Shown here one piece after another: positions 63,067-64,000 of a DNA stretch of 64,000 nt. The DNA is taken from NCBI GenBank assembly GCA_902597545.1, contig CACJYD010000004.1, positions 19,988 to 83,987 on the forward strand, read 5' to 3'. The notes beneath the pieces are model-generated. The model had not been told where the DNA came from. It saw nothing but the letters and a program-made list of their open reading frames with translations, and did not search any database. Position 1 is the first letter of the stretch, and each line of letters opens with the position of its first letter. The position numbers and the translations under genes were made by a program. This DNA is from an uncultured Bacteroidota bacterium. GTDB taxonomy: Bacteria > Bacteroidota > Bacteroidia > Flavobacteriales > Flavobacteriaceae.

Positions 63067-64000
63067 TGAACAAATTTAATTTTTCGATCCATTTAGTTTT
63101 TTTATCAAAAATAATTGAGTTAACTAAAAATAATAGTAATCCAGCACCCAAAAACCATTGAAATTGATCTTTAAAAGAGACAAATTGTTTAGATTCAAAC
63201 TCCTTTTTATCCATCTCTTTTAATTCATTTATTATTTCATCAACTACTAAACTGGTGTTATCACCCTTTATATATTTTCCACTAGATTGAGTAGCAATTT
63301 TTTTTAATAATTCATCATTTAATTTTGTAATTACTACCTCTCCTTTATCATCTTTTTTATATGACTTTACAATATTATTTTCTTTAATTGGAATTGGTGC
63401 ACCTTTAGTTGATCCAAGACCAACAGATAATATTATTATTCCACTATCGCTGAGAGTTGAAATAAACTGATTCTCATCATACTCGTGATCCTCACCATCA
63501 GATAAAATACATAGTACCCTATTGGTTTGATTTTCATCATCAAAATATCCTTTAGATAATTCAATGGCCTCAACAATTGATGTACCTTGAGAAGATAACA
63601 TATCGGTATTCAAACTTTCTAAAAACATTTTAGCTGATGAAAAATCATTAGTTATTGGTAAAACAGGAATTGCAGTAGATGCATATGCAATGATACCAAC
63701 TCTATCAGATGCAAGCTTATTGAAAATCTCTGAAACTAATCTTTTAGCTTTAAAAATTCTATTAGGTGCAATATCCTCTGCTAACATACTTTTAGAAACA
63801 TCTATGGCAAAAACTATATCTACACCCTCTCTTTTTACTGTTTTTAATTCAGTCCCAATCTTTGGATTAACTAAACCAAATACCAAAATGGAAATTATCA
63901 GTAAGGTTAAAGATGTTTTTATATATGATTTAGTTGATGATAGTTCAGGGCTTAAAAAATTGAAAGTAGCATCATCGAAATATTTTTTAATTGTTATTTT
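63053..64000 (-). CDS. batB: BatB-like VWA-domain protein (partial, runs off window)
   Basis: The track starts this gene at TTG 63886, but the frame stays open to the window edge and reads Y-F-D-D-A-T-F-N-F-L-S-P-E-L-S and a membrane helix (S-L-T-L-L-I-I-S-I-L-V-F-G-L-V) that belong to the Bat N-terminus. I therefore annotate it as 5'-truncated. The VWA domain has the MIDAS motif D-V-S-K-S-M near the centre, then S-S-Q-G-T-S and L-S-D-G-E-D-H. A second membrane helix ends the protein. Position before batC favours BatB; BatA is the alternative. Confidence 0.85.
   Translation of the reverse strand, partial: KITIKKYFDDATFNFLSPELSSTKSYIKTSLTLLIISILVFGLVNPKIGTELKTVKREGVDIVFAIDVSKSMLAEDIAPNRIFKAKRLVSEIFNKLASDRVGIIAYASTAIPVLPITNDFSSAKMFLESLNTDMLSSQGTSIVEAIELSKGYFDDENQTNRVLCILSDGEDHEYDENQFISTLSDSGIIILSVGLGSTKGAPIPIKENNIVKSYKKDDKGEVVITKLNDELLKKIATQSSGKYIKGDNTSLVVDEIINELKEMDKKEFESKQFVSFKDQFQWFLGAGLLLFLVNSIIFDKKTKWIEKLNLFNENN

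Noticed and set aside
63887-64000. Start of batB at TTG 63886
   Set aside because: The frame stays open upstream and encodes the expected N-terminal membrane helix, so the gene is cut by the window edge instead.

Overview
The window is a contiguous piece of chromosome from a low-GC (about 30% by eye) member of the Bacteroidota, most likely a marine Flavobacteriales. The clade is supported by TonB-dependent receptors with N-terminal carboxypeptidase-like domains, many Cys-lipoproteins (one starting C-SDDD like Bacteroidota surface lipoproteins), the Bat (aerotolerance) operon, S9 peptidases, a sulfatase, and TTTG-N19-TAnnTTTG promoters instead of sigma70 boxes. Intergenic gaps are short and many genes overlap by ATGA or TAATG. 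I see no rRNA, prophage, insertion sequence or CRISPR array. No gap longer than 300 bases lacks a gene.

Region by region. 0-7.8 kb: the end of an oligopeptidase B gene, a BI-1-like membrane protein, a four-gene operon (M81/MlrC, OsmC, cupin, atypical SDR), a LolD/FtsX-type ABC pair with a His/Asp-rich repeat loop plus a DUF3299-like protein (possible metal uptake), and galM. 7.8-14.8 kb: an outer-membrane protein, an S9 peptidase, and a heavy-metal set (TonB receptor, HMA protein, PepSY-type membrane protein). 14.8-21.4 kb: a long minus-strand run of dgkA, a previously uncalled 35-residue peptide with 11 cysteines, two secreted esterases, an S9 peptidase and a sulfatase. 21.4-34 kb: small membrane proteins, EEP hydrolase, tRNA-Asn with its own promoter and terminator, rseP, SCO1, a Tp34/P19 protein, a RidA-like lipoprotein, ZIP transporter, prenyl synthase, aspS, tadA and dgt.

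34-46 kb is the most coherent accessory region: a phosphate-acquisition locus. The minus-strand arm has a TonB receptor, a beta-propeller phytase and a second propeller protein. The plus-strand arm has a beta-helix surface lipoprotein, a TonB receptor and a PiT phosphate transporter with a PhoU-like tail. Upstream of the arms are direct repeats of the form TTAACAT-N4-TTAACAT (11-bp period). In front of both receptor genes the repeat pair sits exactly 19 bp from a TAnnTTTG-like -7 element. I read these as Pho boxes of this lineage; this is the strongest candidate for an undescribed regulatory system here.

46-64 kb is mostly housekeeping: nrdAB, dCMP deaminase, HupE-like, DnaJ/TerB, bacilliredoxin, histidine kinase, serine hydrolase, a double ABC ATPase, gpsA, pheS, a YqaA-like protein, CvpA and the Bat operon batB-batC-batD-batE. 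batB runs off the right edge. Several ORF-track starts are corrected below (cupin, rseP, SCO1, prenyl synthase, S9 peptidase, PiT, batB and others).
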